Shown: in pieces, positions 32,633 through 41,119 of the stretch | Layout of the letters: each line of letters starts with the position of its first letter | Numbering within the stretch: position 1 is the stretch's first letter | NCBI GenBank assembly: GCA_016179045.1 | Contig: JACOSL010000066.1 | Span: 1-52,485 of the forward strand | Direction of reading: 5' to 3' | Length of the DNA: 52,485 nt | Source: Fimbriimonas ginsengisoli | GTDB lineage: Bacteria > Armatimonadota > Fimbriimonadia > Fimbriimonadales > Fimbriimonadaceae | Made by a program: the position numbers and the translations under genes | Notes under the pieces: model-generated | Databases searched by the model: none | Told to the model about the DNA's origin: nothing | The model's input: only the letters and a program-made list of their open reading frames with translations

Positions 32633-33438
32633 AACGGTTTCGGCGCGACTCTCTCCTCTGGGTTGGAGCCGGCTACCTGGTTCTGCTGGCTCTGGTGGCG
32701 CTCTTTGCCCCCACATTGCGCTATGGCTACCTCAACCAAGCAGCCATGCCCCTGCTTCACGCATCGGGGGCGCATTGGATGGGCACCGACGAATTGGGGC
32801 GCGACGTGTTCGAGCGAATCGCCTACGGGGCCCGCATATCCCTGGAGGTCGGGTTGTCGGTCCAGGCGATCAGCCTATTTTTCGGCGTGCTTGTCGGATC
32901 CCTCGGAGAATTCGCTCCCAAGTGGATCGGCATGCCGCTCATGCGGCTGACCGACGGCATGTTCGCGTTCCCCGACATCCTGCTAGCGATTCTGCTCATC
33001 GGCGTGATCGGGATGGGCAAGACGCCGGTAATCGTGGCGCTTTCGATCACCGCCTGGCCCTCGGTGGCGCGGCTGGTGAAGACCCAGATCGCGTCTCTGC
33101 GAGATCGGGAGTTCGTGGTCGCATCGCGCGCGATGGGCGCGAGCGTGTTCGCGGTCGTGACGAAGCACATCTTGCCCCAGCTTTGGGGCATTTTGCTCGC
33201 GGTGAGCATGGTCGATCTGGCGGGCACGATTCTGGCCGAGAGCACGCTTAGCTTTCTCGGCGTCGGGGTCCAGGCGCCCGAGCCAAGCTGGGGCAGCATG
33301 ATCGACCACGCGCGGGCCGAACTGCAGTCGGAGCCAATGCAGATCGTCTGGCCCTGCCTTGTGTTGAGCCTAACGATCTTCGCTCTGAACTTCGTGGGCG
33401 AGGGGCTGCGCGCCGCCGTCGATCCCAAGAGCGGCTAG
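32629..33438 (+). CDS. Opp/Dpp-type ABC transporter permease, DppC-like
   Basis: 269 residues. N-terminal OppC helix (LLWVGAGYLVLLALVALFAP), HWMGTDELGRDVFERIAYGA (the family's 'lGtD.lGRD.lsr..yGaR'), then transmembrane core with EAA loop (REFVVASRAMGASVFAVVTK), HILPQLWGI and ESTLSFLGVGVQAPEPSWGS. Complete. It completes a heterodimeric channel with the preceding gene. The stop overlaps the convergent S41 gene by 4 bp, so the usual ATPase genes dppD/dppF must be elsewhere. Confidence 0.93.
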   Translation: MKRFRRDSLLWVGAGYLVLLALVALFAPTLRYGYLNQAAMPLLHASGAHWMGTDELGRDVFERIAYGARISLEVGLSVQAISLFFGVLVGSLGEFAPKWIGMPLMRLTDGMFAFPDILLAILLIGVIGMGKTPVIVALSITAWPSVARLVKTQIASLRDREFVVASRAMGASVFAVVTKHILPQLWGILLAVSMVDLAGTILAESTLSFLGVGVQAPEPSWGSMIDHARAELQSEPMQIVWPCLVLSLTIFALNFVGEGLRAAVDPKSG

Positions 33439-34697
33439 TCCTTGGGCTGCTTGGCGAGGATCAGATCGATCGCTTTTCGCAGTTGGGGATCGTGCTTTGA
33501 ATCGCCAATCTTGATGTCGGGGTCGTCGGGGTCGGGCACGAATTTGATGTCGGGCTGCAGGCCGCCGCTTATGTATAGCCCGTCCTCGTCGACCCGCCGG
33601 CCGATGTCGACGCCGCTGGGCAGGAAGTAGCGCGCGATCGTCACCTTGGCGCTCGATCCGTCGCGAAGGCTGAAGATATTCTGAACCGATGCCTTGCCGT
33701 AGGTGTGCTCACCGACGATCGTCGCAAGGCGATAGTCGTGCAGCACTCCGGCGAAGATTTCGGCGGCGCTTGCGGTGTCCTCGTTCACGAGCACGATGAT
33801 GGGCACGCCGAGGCCGTCGCTGCGGTAGCCGCTAAAGGTGCGCGCAACTTCTTCCGCGCCATCGCGGGAGCGCATCTTCACGACCAGCTTGTCCTCCACG
33901 AACCGCGAGAGCATCTCGACGGTGGACTGGAGCAGACCGCCGGGGTTGCCCCTCAGATCGATTACGAGCCCGCGCAGGTCCTCCTTTTCGAGGCTGGCCA
34001 GTTCATGGTCGAATTGGTCGGGCGTGTTCTCCGCGAACTGATAGATCACCATCAATCCCACGTGCGAATCCGCGAAGTACTGCGACTCGATGGTTGGGGC
34101 GACGATCCGCGCTCGCTTGATGGAGAGCACGACCGGCTTGGCCGAGCCGGGCTTGATCACGGTGAGCTTGACGATCTTGCCCTCTTCGCCGCGGACCATC
34201 GCGACGATCTCGTCCACATCTTTGCCCGCAACCGGCTTGCCGTCCACGCCCGTGATGACGTCGCCCTTGCGAAGTCCGGCCCGATACGCCGGAGTTCCCT
34301 CGAAAACCTTGTCGACCCTCGTTCCAAGGGGATCTCGCGCAAGTTTCGCTCCGATGCCGACCAGGGTGCCTTGCGTGTCCTCGGCGAACGCGCGAGCGGC
34401 CTCTTGGGGAAGGAACAGCGTGTGGGGATCGCCCAGCGCCGCCATCATGCCGCCCATGCCCGCGTATTTAAGCGTCTTCGGCTCGACCGGTCGGATGTAG
34501 TCGCTCGTGATGCGGTTGTAGGCGTTGCGGAACACGGCGTCCGCTGCTTGCGAAGTGGTTCGCGCACGTCCGAAGAGCTCGGACAGCGCGCCAACCGAGG
34601 GCCACGCGCCGCTGCGGACGTCACGCCAGCCAAAGCCAAATATGAAGCTCACCGCGAGCAAAAGCGAGGTCGAGATCGCGAATTTCGCCCGTCTCAC
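33435..34697 (-). CDS. ctpA: C-terminal processing protease, S41 family (active type)
   Basis: 420 residues with an N-terminal signal anchor (ISTSLLLAVSFIFGFGW). Helical N-domain (YNRITSDYIRPVEPKTLKYA, GGMMAALGDPHTLFLP), PDZ domain (VGIGAKLA, FEGTPAYRAGLRKGDVITGV), and S41 core (GLVIDLRGNPGGLL). The Ser-Lys dyad is intact: Ser310 in EDTASAAE and Lys335 in HTYGKAS, 25 residues apart as in CtpA/D1P. A C-terminal strand and tail follow. It trims C-termini of periplasmic or envelope proteins. Last gene of a six-gene operon, directly after a paralog that has lost both catalytic residues. Confidence 0.93.
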   Translation of the reverse strand: MRRAKFAISTSLLLAVSFIFGFGWRDVRSGAWPSVGALSELFGRARTTSQAADAVFRNAYNRITSDYIRPVEPKTLKYAGMGGMMAALGDPHTLFLPQEAARAFAEDTQGTLVGIGAKLARDPLGTRVDKVFEGTPAYRAGLRKGDVITGVDGKPVAGKDVDEIVAMVRGEEGKIVKLTVIKPGSAKPVVLSIKRARIVAPTIESQYFADSHVGLMVIYQFAENTPDQFDHELASLEKEDLRGLVIDLRGNPGGLLQSTVEMLSRFVEDKLVVKMRSRDGAEEVARTFSGYRSDGLGVPIIVLVNEDTASAAEIFAGVLHDYRLATIVGEHTYGKASVQNIFSLRDGSSAKVTIARYFLPSGVDIGRRVDEDGLYISGGLQPDIKFVPDPDDPDIKIGDSKHDPQLRKAIDLILAKQPKD

Positions 34698-36070
34698 TTG
34701 GACACCGCCTTGGCCGTCCTGGCCACCGGCGCGGACATCGAATACTTCCCAACCACCAACGTGTACCCACCGCCATCGTCAACCGGCTGGGTCTCGATCA
34801 CGCGCCGATCTCCGCCCGTGCCCGGGCCGAGTATGCGCGCGACGCCCTTGCTCTTGAGCGCAAGCGCGAATACCTCAGCCGGGCCGCGCGTGGTGGCATC
34901 GACGATCAGGTTGAGGGCTAGGCCCGGGCGCCCCTCGCTCACACGTAGAATGCGGGGCTTGCGCTTGCGGTCGTCGTTCACAAGCCCGTACTCACTCGCG
35001 GGCGCCACGGCTGCCAAACATTCGCGCATCGTTTCAAAATCGCCGATCACGTTGTTTCGAAGGTCGATCGTGAGCGACTTGCGGCTCGCCACGATGTCCC
35101 TAAGACGGGAAGCCGCGTCGCCCGTGAAGCTCAAGCCGCTCAGTGTCTCCCCTTCCATCGCGAAACTGGGGACCGAGGTCGCCTGCTTCGTCAACTTCAC
35201 ACGATAGAATGGCGCCCGGTCGGTAGGCCGCGTCAGTAGCGCGAGATCGCCTTGCGCAGCGGACTCGGCCTGCCTTCCCCGCTCTAACACCAAGTCCACG
35301 CTCTCGCTCTCCCCGAGCAGCAGCCGCGACATCACGCGCATCGGCATGATCCGGCGCTCGAACCGCAAGCGCAAGGCACGGTGCGCCTGCCGGTACATAT
35401 CGCCAGCACTGGCCGGCTTGGAGATCATCGCGGACTGAATTCTGCGGAACGCACTGATCTCGCTTGCGCATATGGACCATCGGTCGCCGACATAGGCGAC
35501 GCGATCGCCGGACTTGACCCCAGCCTTGTCGGCCGGGCCGCCGGGCACGACCATCGCGACCGTCACCACCGGCATCTTCACGCTTGAGTCGATGCTCGCT
35601 GACTCTTCGTCGCCGTCGGCGCTAACGCTGTCTGAAGTCTTGACTTCGGCGGTGGTTCGCTTCTGTTTGGCCCGCCAACCGTCTTCCGAGGTTAGCGCGA
35701 GCCACACGCCGATGCCCTCGAATTTGCCTTCCTGAGCGTTCTTGTAAGCCCGGAAGAGGTCCTTGTCCATGAACACCGATTGAGGGTCGCCAAGGCTTGC
35801 AACCATACCCCGCACCGCGCCATTGGCAAGCTTGCGCTCGTCGGCGATCGGGTCGACGAATTCCTTCTCGAGCAGCCGCGCCATCTCGCGAAAATAGTCG
35901 ACCTCGCCGATCTCCAACTCTTTGTCGGTGGAGGCGAGCAGGCCATCCATGGTCGCACGCGCGATCGGATGCTCCACACGGGTGCGCGCCGAGTTGCCGG
36001 CCACAAAAGCGAACAGCACTGCCCCGATTGCGAGCGCGGTCACCGTCGCGCTACGCCGGGGAGAGATCAA
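34694..36070 (-). CDS. S41-like pseudoprotease (catalytic Ser and Lys missing)
   Basis: 458 residues, N-terminal anchor (ATVTALAIGAVLFAFVAG). Keeps the N-domain (YFREMARLLEKEFVDPIADE, GMVASLGDPQSVFMDK), a PDZ domain (VVPGGPADKAGVKSGDRVAY) with an acidic insertion (about 130-160), and the S41 fold (SLTIDLRNNVIG). At the catalytic positions it has Gly396 (TTRGPAE instead of TASAAE) and Asp421 (TGGDRRV instead of TYGKAS), with the 25-residue spacing preserved. It should therefore be inactive and act as a scaffold or regulator. ATGA overlap with the active paralog downstream and with rpiB upstream. Confidence 0.85.
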   Translation of the reverse strand: MISPRRSATVTALAIGAVLFAFVAGNSARTRVEHPIARATMDGLLASTDKELEIGEVDYFREMARLLEKEFVDPIADERKLANGAVRGMVASLGDPQSVFMDKDLFRAYKNAQEGKFEGIGVWLALTSEDGWRAKQKRTTAEVKTSDSVSADGDEESASIDSSVKMPVVTVAMVVPGGPADKAGVKSGDRVAYVGDRWSICASEISAFRRIQSAMISKPASAGDMYRQAHRALRLRFERRIMPMRVMSRLLLGESESVDLVLERGRQAESAAQGDLALLTRPTDRAPFYRVKLTKQATSVPSFAMEGETLSGLSFTGDAASRLRDIVASRKSLTIDLRNNVIGDFETMRECLAAVAPASEYGLVNDDRKRKPRILRVSEGRPGLALNLIVDATTRGPAEVFALALKSKGVARILGPGTGGDRRVIETQPVDDGGGYTLVVGKYSMSAPVARTAKAVSK

Positions 36071-36528
36071 GACCTCACCGCCTGCATGCCGGGCATCGGG
36101 TGATCCAACTCCTCGACCCGGCGCTCGTGGCGCGGGTCTTGATCCTCATCCGTGTTCAAAAAGGACTCCAAAATCGCCTCTTGATTTTCCTCTTCCAGAG
36201 TGCGCGCGCCAAGGCAAAGCACGTTCGCGTGGTTATGGGATCGCGCCGCTCGCGCCATCAGCACATCCGTGCAGTTGGCGGCGCGAATGCCGATGTAGCG
36301 GTTGGCCCGGATGGCCATGCCTATGCCGGTCCCACAAATCAGCACGCCATACTCCGCCGCGCCAGCGCGGATCTTCGCCACCGCCTGGTCCGCGGCGAGG
36401 GGATAATCGTAGGCCATGGCGGTTGGCGCTCCAACCTCGAACACCTCGTGGCCGCGCCGCCGCAGCCAGCTCACGAGATGCACGCGTGCGGAAACCCCCG
36501 CGTGGTCTGCGCCGACTACGATCCTCAT
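36067..36528 (-). CDS. rpiB: Ribose-5-phosphate isomerase B
   Basis: 153 residues from ATG 36528 (overlapping the HEAT gene stop). Interconverts ribose-5-P and ribulose-5-P in the pentose phosphate pathway. RpiB/LacAB signature: MRIVVGADHAGVSARVHLV with Asp-His for phosphate, YDYPLAADQAVAKI, GVLICGTGIGMAIRANRYIG with the catalytic Cys, and HNHANVLCLGARTL. It lacks the Rpi-typical C-terminal FLGGRH... variant but ends with an acidic tail. Downstream overlap ATGA with the pseudoprotease. Neighbouring mtnP makes ribose-1-P or methylthioribose-1-P, a related metabolite. Confidence 0.93.
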   Translation of the reverse strand: MRIVVGADHAGVSARVHLVSWLRRRGHEVFEVGAPTAMAYDYPLAADQAVAKIRAGAAEYGVLICGTGIGMAIRANRYIGIRAANCTDVLMARAARSHNHANVLCLGARTLEEENQEAILESFLNTDEDQDPRHERRVEELDHPMPGMQAVRS

Positions 36529-38969
36529 TCGCCCCCCTTCGCGCGGCGGGCGACGTCGGGATCGAGGCTGTCGCGCAAGAGCGCGAGCGTTTCGTCGGGC
36601 AGCGGCAAGCTCCGTGCCCTGCTCAAATCGAGAAGAGCGGCTTGAACCCACGGATGGCGATCTTTCAGCACGTTTCCAATCTCTTCCAGAGATACTACGC
36701 CTTGTAGGACGGTAAACGCGCGCAATGCGGCAGCCCTGACCTCCGGATCGGGGTCGGCGACCGCGATCCGAAGCGCGCCGCGATGGGCTTCGGACGGTTT
36801 GTCCGCGAATAGCTTCAGCAACTCGAGGCGCACGCCCCGGCCGTCGTCGCGGATTCCGCGATAGCCTTCGCGCCGGAAGTTCTCCTTATCGCTGCCGATC
36901 AGCTTCGCATAGGCGGCGGCTCGAACCGCGTCGCTTGGGTCGTTGACGGCCGTCCACAAGAGGCGGTTGGCGACCAGTTCGTAGCTCGCATCGGCGCCCT
37001 GGGTTGCGGCAAGCCTAACCGCGGGATCGGTCTCTTGAAGGAAAATAAGTTCGATGATCGCGGGGTCCTTGCCCGGAAGCGCCGCGATGGCCCGCGCGGC
37101 CGCGCGTCGGGTGCGCCAGTTCCGCGAGCTAAGCAGCCCCGAAATAGGCCCCGCCAGCTTGGAATCGCCTTGCGCACTTAGCAACCGAGCGGCTACGGCG
37201 CGGGCTTCCTCGCTCGTGCCTGCTTCGAGGACGCGGCGTATCTCCGACCAAGCCTCGGAAGTGCCGAGCGCCTGCAACCCCTCGAGGGCGGCTTCTGCGG
37301 TACGCGGATCGAGATCGCGGGCCTCCTGGGCGAGCGAGGCGAAGGCCTCTTGTGCCTTGAGCGGGGCGATCGCCTTCAGAGCGTTGAGGCGCACGAGATC
37401 GGACGGATCGGTGAGCAGCTTGATGAGGCTCGCCCTCGCCTCTGGCGTACCATCGGCCGCCAGCTTCCAGGCGCTGAGGGCGCGGCCCGCCGGCTCGTTC
37501 GGGCTCGGCCCGCCTTGGATGATGGGAGTTAAGCCGCTCGCGTCGTTGCTAACCCGGAAGTCGTCGAAATCCGCTTCGATGGGCGAAAGCTCGGTTCGCT
37601 CGCTCTCAAGCGCTCTTGGTGTTGGCCCGATCTCAATGGAAGTCACCCGACCGAGGCCCGACACGTTGGCCACCACTTGTTGCCAAGCCCCATTGCGCTG
37701 AAACGCGAGAACGCGGGTCGTCTCGCTACGCGGCCCGCTCTCGGGCGCCAAGGCATCGGACCCTAGGCACAGCACCAGCGCCTTGTCCTTTCCGCGCAGC
37801 CACACCCCGATGGGGTCGCGGCTCGTACTTCGGGCCCAAAACGTCAACCTACTGGACGCGGTCGCGTCGAAGACGACGCGAGTGTCCTTCGCGACAGGCA
37901 AGGCAGTTCCGCCCGCGCGAAACGAACCGCGCTCGGAAGAGCGAAGCACCTTCCCCCGGTCGACGTCCGAAACCAAGTCGAGCGCGACGTTGGATGATCG
38001 GAAGGCGTTGCTTAGGAGAGAAAACCAGCCAGCAGCCTGTCTGTCGCTCCCGAGAGACCAAGGAGAGCCGAGCCGTTCGTGCGCCCGCCGTGCTATGAAC
38101 TCGATGGACCGGTCCCACGCCATCAAGCCTGGCCACAGGGGTTCTGGAACCACGCGAGTTGCAGAGCTCGCGCCTGTCAGCGGCGAAGGCGGGGTCGAGT
38201 CCACACCGTCGCCGACCAGGATGTGAACTCGCCACTCCGCCAGGGCGCGTAGTTGGCGCTGCCAGGCAGTCAGCATGTCGATCTCGAGGGCCCCGGGCGT
38301 GGCGTTCGGCGGGGCATCCGCGACCGAGACGCTCTCCACCTCGCCGAAAGGGCGCTTAGACGCGAGCACGCCCCCGAATCCAGGGTGGACAACCATCACC
38401 CCGTGGTAGGGCCCCCGAAACACCCGGTCGTCGGGCTCGTAGCCGCCCGCGTTGACGCGAGATCTAAGCTCATCTTCCTCAAAGGCGCCTAGGTCATACT
38501 TCGAGTCGGTCAACAGCGGCGCGTCATCGACCTCGACGTCCGCCTCCACCCGCATGCGCCCGCCTGTCTCGATCGCCACCAGCCGCGCCCACCTGGCGAT
38601 CGCCTCTCTCAGCTGCCGAATATCGACTGAGCTCAGGCTCGACCGGCGCTGGATGAAGAGCCCGTTCGGCAGCCGGTCCATCAGGTCCAGTCTCCGGACG
38701 ATCACGATCTTTTCGCGCCAGACCAAGGCGTCTTTGCCCGGCTCGGGAGCAGAAGCAACCGGCCCCCAATCGCCCGCGGCAGGATAAAGCTTTGGAAATT
38801 CGCGGCCCTCGGCGGGGAGGTATCCCCAACCTCGCCAGGCAAGCAACTCAGCAGACGGCTCGATCGGCGCGGACGACGGGTATTTCAACGCGGCCGCGCT
38901 GCCAGCAACTTGAGGGCTCACGGGCGTGGCCAGCGCCGTCGCGATAACCAGCGCGAGAGCGAACGTCAT
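36525..38969 (-). CDS. Secreted HEAT-repeat protein
   Basis: 814 residues from ATG 38969, 1 bp after mtnP; signal peptide FALALVIATALATPVSPQVA. The N-terminal about 260 residues contain a putative metal- or peptidase-like stretch (GGYEPDDRVFRGPYHGVMVV, VHPGFGGVLASKRPFGE), then a beta-sandwich (about 320-460, SSRLTFWARSTSRDPIGVWL). From about 480 to the end there are HEAT/PBS-lyase repeats (DPSDLVRLNALKAIAPLK, DPAVRLAATQGAD, DPDPEVRAAALRAFTVL, HPWVQAALLDL). Probably an extracytoplasmic scaffold. It is the central gene of the six-gene operon; substrate or partner unknown. Confidence 0.8.
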   Translation of the reverse strand: MTFALALVIATALATPVSPQVAGSAAALKYPSSAPIEPSAELLAWRGWGYLPAEGREFPKLYPAAGDWGPVASAPEPGKDALVWREKIVIVRRLDLMDRLPNGLFIQRRSSLSSVDIRQLREAIARWARLVAIETGGRMRVEADVEVDDAPLLTDSKYDLGAFEEDELRSRVNAGGYEPDDRVFRGPYHGVMVVHPGFGGVLASKRPFGEVESVSVADAPPNATPGALEIDMLTAWQRQLRALAEWRVHILVGDGVDSTPPSPLTGASSATRVVPEPLWPGLMAWDRSIEFIARRAHERLGSPWSLGSDRQAAGWFSLLSNAFRSSNVALDLVSDVDRGKVLRSSERGSFRAGGTALPVAKDTRVVFDATASSRLTFWARSTSRDPIGVWLRGKDKALVLCLGSDALAPESGPRSETTRVLAFQRNGAWQQVVANVSGLGRVTSIEIGPTPRALESERTELSPIEADFDDFRVSNDASGLTPIIQGGPSPNEPAGRALSAWKLAADGTPEARASLIKLLTDPSDLVRLNALKAIAPLKAQEAFASLAQEARDLDPRTAEAALEGLQALGTSEAWSEIRRVLEAGTSEEARAVAARLLSAQGDSKLAGPISGLLSSRNWRTRRAAARAIAALPGKDPAIIELIFLQETDPAVRLAATQGADASYELVANRLLWTAVNDPSDAVRAAAYAKLIGSDKENFRREGYRGIRDDGRGVRLELLKLFADKPSEAHRGALRIAVADPDPEVRAAALRAFTVLQGVVSLEEIGNVLKDRHPWVQAALLDLSRARSLPLPDETLALLRDSLDPDVARRAKGGE

Positions 38970-38970
38970 G

Positions 38971-39825
38971 TCAGTCCAACACTTCGTAGAGCCGTATGTC
39001 GAGGGGGCTGGCGGCATGGCCGTCCCCCCGCGTGAATTGCAGAGACTTACTCGAGCCAAAGCCAGAGAGGTCGGCGGGGAGGCGCCGGATGAGATCGAGC
39101 ACAACCTTCTTGATCTTTTCGGAGTTGGACTTGAACACTTCGAGCACGTCGTGCGCGGTCACCGCCTCCGCCCCCGCGTGAACGCCGCTGTCGTAGTCGG
39201 TGATCAGCGAAATGTTCACGACGCCCATGCCCAGCTCGTGGCAGAGATACGCCTCCGGGTACTGCGTCATGTTGATCACCTCCCAGCCCGCATCATGGAA
39301 CCACTTGCTCTCCGCCTTCGATGAAAAGCGCGGTCCCTGGATAACGACAACAGTGCCCAGCTCGTGGCAGACGATGCCGTGGTCGCGGATGGTCTCGATG
39401 GCGAGCCGGCGAAGCTCGGGATCGTAGATGTCGGCGGCGGACACGTGGGTGACGATCGGGCCGTCATAGAACGTGTCGGCGCGGCCGTTCGTGCGATCCA
39501 CGAACTGATCGCACACGGCGAAGCTCCCGGGTTCAAACTCCTTTTGGAGCGAGCCCGCCGCACACGGGGTGATCACGGCGCGCACCCCCAGCGAGCGCAT
39601 GGCCCACACGTTGGCGCGGTAGTTGATCTTGTGGGGCGGGATGGTGTGAAATCGACCGTGGCGCGGCAAGAAAGCGACCTTGCGACCCGCGACGGTCGCG
39701 AGCGTCGCGGAATCGCTGGGCGGGCCGTACGGGGTATCGACCTTGACCTCGCGGGCGTCGGACAGCAAGCTGTAAAAGCCGGACCCGCCGAAGACGCCGA
39801 TCTCCGCCCTTGCCTCCCCGGTCAA
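38971..39825 (-). CDS. mtnP: S-methyl-5'-thioadenosine phosphorylase
   Basis: 284 residues from TTG 39825 (TTGA overlap with the binding-protein gene). Cleaves methylthioadenosine with phosphate to adenine and 5-methylthioribose-1-P in methionine salvage, or acts as a purine phosphorylase. Motifs: IGVFGGSGFYSLL (phosphate loop), FLPRHGRFHTIPPHKINYRA, ITPCAAGSLQ, VVIQGPRFSSKAESKWFHDA, EVINMTQYPEAYLCHELGM (substrate Met and Glu), and DYDSGVHAGAEAVTAHDV with the active Asp pair. MTAP-type residues fit better than PNP. Confidence 0.93.
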   Translation of the reverse strand: MTGEARAEIGVFGGSGFYSLLSDAREVKVDTPYGPPSDSATLATVAGRKVAFLPRHGRFHTIPPHKINYRANVWAMRSLGVRAVITPCAAGSLQKEFEPGSFAVCDQFVDRTNGRADTFYDGPIVTHVSAADIYDPELRRLAIETIRDHGIVCHELGTVVVIQGPRFSSKAESKWFHDAGWEVINMTQYPEAYLCHELGMGVVNISLITDYDSGVHAGAEAVTAHDVLEVFKSNSEKIKKVVLDLIRRLPADLSGFGSSKSLQFTRGDGHAASPLDIRLYEVLD

Positions 39826-40679
39826 AGTGCGCCCCTGAGGATGCGGCTAGCGACGCTGATGAACACGTCGACTCTCCCACCGCGACGAAGAACCACGTCG
39901 GCGAGCATCCCCACGACGCGCCTGGTCTTGACCGCTTTGAGGCCAGCGAAGCGCCCATCCTTGAGGAACGATTCGGGCGGACCGGCGGTGATCACCACGT
40001 CCGGATTCCAGCCGATGAGGGCCTCCGCGTTCACTGACTCGAACTTCTTGCTCTTAGGACCCACGGCTTGGCCGCCGGCAAGCCGGATTTCATCCGCCTG
40101 GAAGGAATCGACCCCCGCAATCATGTGTTCGGCGCCTTGGCCGGGCATGATGAGCGCCACCCTTGGGGCAGGAATCGGCTGCTGGGACTTGGCGGCAAGG
40201 GTCGCGCTTGCGATCTTGTCGAGATACTTCGAGGCGAACGGCTCCGAGACCAGCATGCTGCCCAATCGAGCGACTTCGAGACGAAAATCATCGACCCGGT
40301 CGGCCCGGATGACGAACACCTCCGCCCCCAACTGCTTGATCTTTGCCTCGTCGGCAGGGGAATAGAGGCTCTGGTCGTAGACGATCAGGTCGGGGGCGAT
40401 GCGAGCGATCCGCTCGTAGTCTGGCTTCACGCCCGCAACCACCTCGATATTGGCGGTCGAGTCAGGCGGATAGTTGCAGGCGCTCGTGCGCCCGCGCAGG
40501 AGTCGCATGGCGACCAACGAGGAGTTGATCACTTCGGTCGCGCTCGGGCTCAGGCTGATGACCTTGTTAAAGGTGCGCGACCGGCGCGTACCGCCGACGA
40601 TGCGCTGGTTGCAACTTGACAGCGCCAGACAAAGGGCAAGGCACCCGAGGGCATTCAAATGGGCGCGCGCAGATCGCAT
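39822..40679 (-). CDS. Periplasmic binding protein of BtuF/FepB type (lipoprotein)
   Basis: 285 residues from ATG 40679, lipobox LALSSC (Cys23). Class III periplasmic binding protein (PF01497): ISLSPSATEVINSSLVAMRL, GVKPDYERIARIAPDLIVYD, NAEALIGWNPDVVITAGPPE. Typical ligands are cobalamin, haem or ferric siderophores. No permease or ATPase gene of the BtuCD kind is nearby, and it heads the mtnP operon, so ligand and transporter are uncertain. TAGCCT lies 8 nt before ATG. Confidence 0.85.
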   Translation of the reverse strand: MRSARAHLNALGCLALCLALSSCNQRIVGGTRRSRTFNKVISLSPSATEVINSSLVAMRLLRGRTSACNYPPDSTANIEVVAGVKPDYERIARIAPDLIVYDQSLYSPADEAKIKQLGAEVFVIRADRVDDFRLEVARLGSMLVSEPFASKYLDKIASATLAAKSQQPIPAPRVALIMPGQGAEHMIAGVDSFQADEIRLAGGQAVGPKSKKFESVNAEALIGWNPDVVITAGPPESFLKDGRFAGLKAVKTRRVVGMLADVVLRRGGRVDVFISVASRILRGAL

Positions 40680-40687
40680 GGTGGCCA

Positions 40688-40693
40688 AGGCTA
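40688..40693 (-). promoter_or_regulatory. -10 box near the start of the six-gene operon
   Basis: TAGCCT on the minus strand, 8 nt before the ATG at 40679. It lies between the gene and the strong hairpin at 40737-40773. Confidence 0.35.
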
Positions 40694-40736
40694 TGCCCAG
40701 ACGACAAGCGGGCATGCGACGCACCTCTTGCAAGCC

Positions 40737-40773
40737 GCTGCCGAGGGGTCTGGCTTAAAGACCCCTCGGCGGC
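40737..40773 (-). terminator. Strong hairpin between lipoprotein and binding-protein genes
   Basis: An 11-bp perfect stem (CCGAGGGGTCT / AGACCCCTCGG) extended by about four more pairs, loop GGCTTAA. Neither side has a T-tract, so it is either a weak or factor-assisted terminator for the small lipoprotein gene, or a structured leader. Confidence 0.5.
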
Positions 40774-40788
40774 TTAGTCTACTTTCGG

Positions 40789-40968
40789 CTAGTCCTCCCC
40801 CTTGCCGACATCGATCTTCCGACGGGCCTTCGCAGCATTACTAGCCGCCTTTGTATCCATGAGCTTCACGCCCTTACCCGGATCATCCTCTTTGGCTGAT
40901 CCGCATCCGCTGAGCGCGAACGAAACCGCGAAACCTAGCAGAGCGATAATGATGGCTTTGTGTTTCAA
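40789..40968 (-). CDS. Small lipoprotein, unknown
   Basis: 59 residues from TTG 40968 with AAGGGG 8 nt upstream. Signal peptide KHKAIIIALLGFAVSFALSG with lipobox ALSGC (Cys22), then a 37-residue charged mature peptide (SAKEDDPGKGVKL ... KARRKIDVGKGED). Too short for a folded domain; perhaps a lipid-anchored linker or assembly factor. Lies between the prepilin terminator and the binding-protein operon. I do not recognise a family. Confidence 0.65.
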   Translation of the reverse strand: MKHKAIIIALLGFAVSFALSGCGSAKEDDPGKGVKLMDTKAASNAAKARRKIDVGKGED

Positions 40969-41068
40969 TTCAGACCCCTTAGCACCGTTTCCTGTGTGTG
41001 GCGACGTCGCCGCCACGCCGTAGTGTATGCGATTTTCTAGGAATTTGTCGATGTTTCGCGAAAAAAGA

Positions 41069-41101
41069 CCGGCGGCCCCCAAGAGGGGCCGCCGGATTTT
41101 T
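41069..41101. terminator. Bidirectional intrinsic terminator
   Basis: Stem CCGGCGGCCCC (41069-41079), loop CAAGA, GGGGCCGCCGG (41085-41095). Minus strand: followed by TCTTTTTT, ending the prepilin gene that stops at 41120. Plus strand: followed by ATTTTT. Confidence 0.85.
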
Positions 41102-41119
41102 CAGTAACCAGCTTGAGAC

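Noticed and set aside
33705-35207. 500-codon open frame on the plus strand
   Set aside because: Antisense to two S41 genes with clear homology; no start or domain support.
40737-40773. Cobalamin riboswitch before the BtuF-like gene
   Set aside because: Only a simple long hairpin; no B12-box or multi-helix layout, and a -10 box lies after it.
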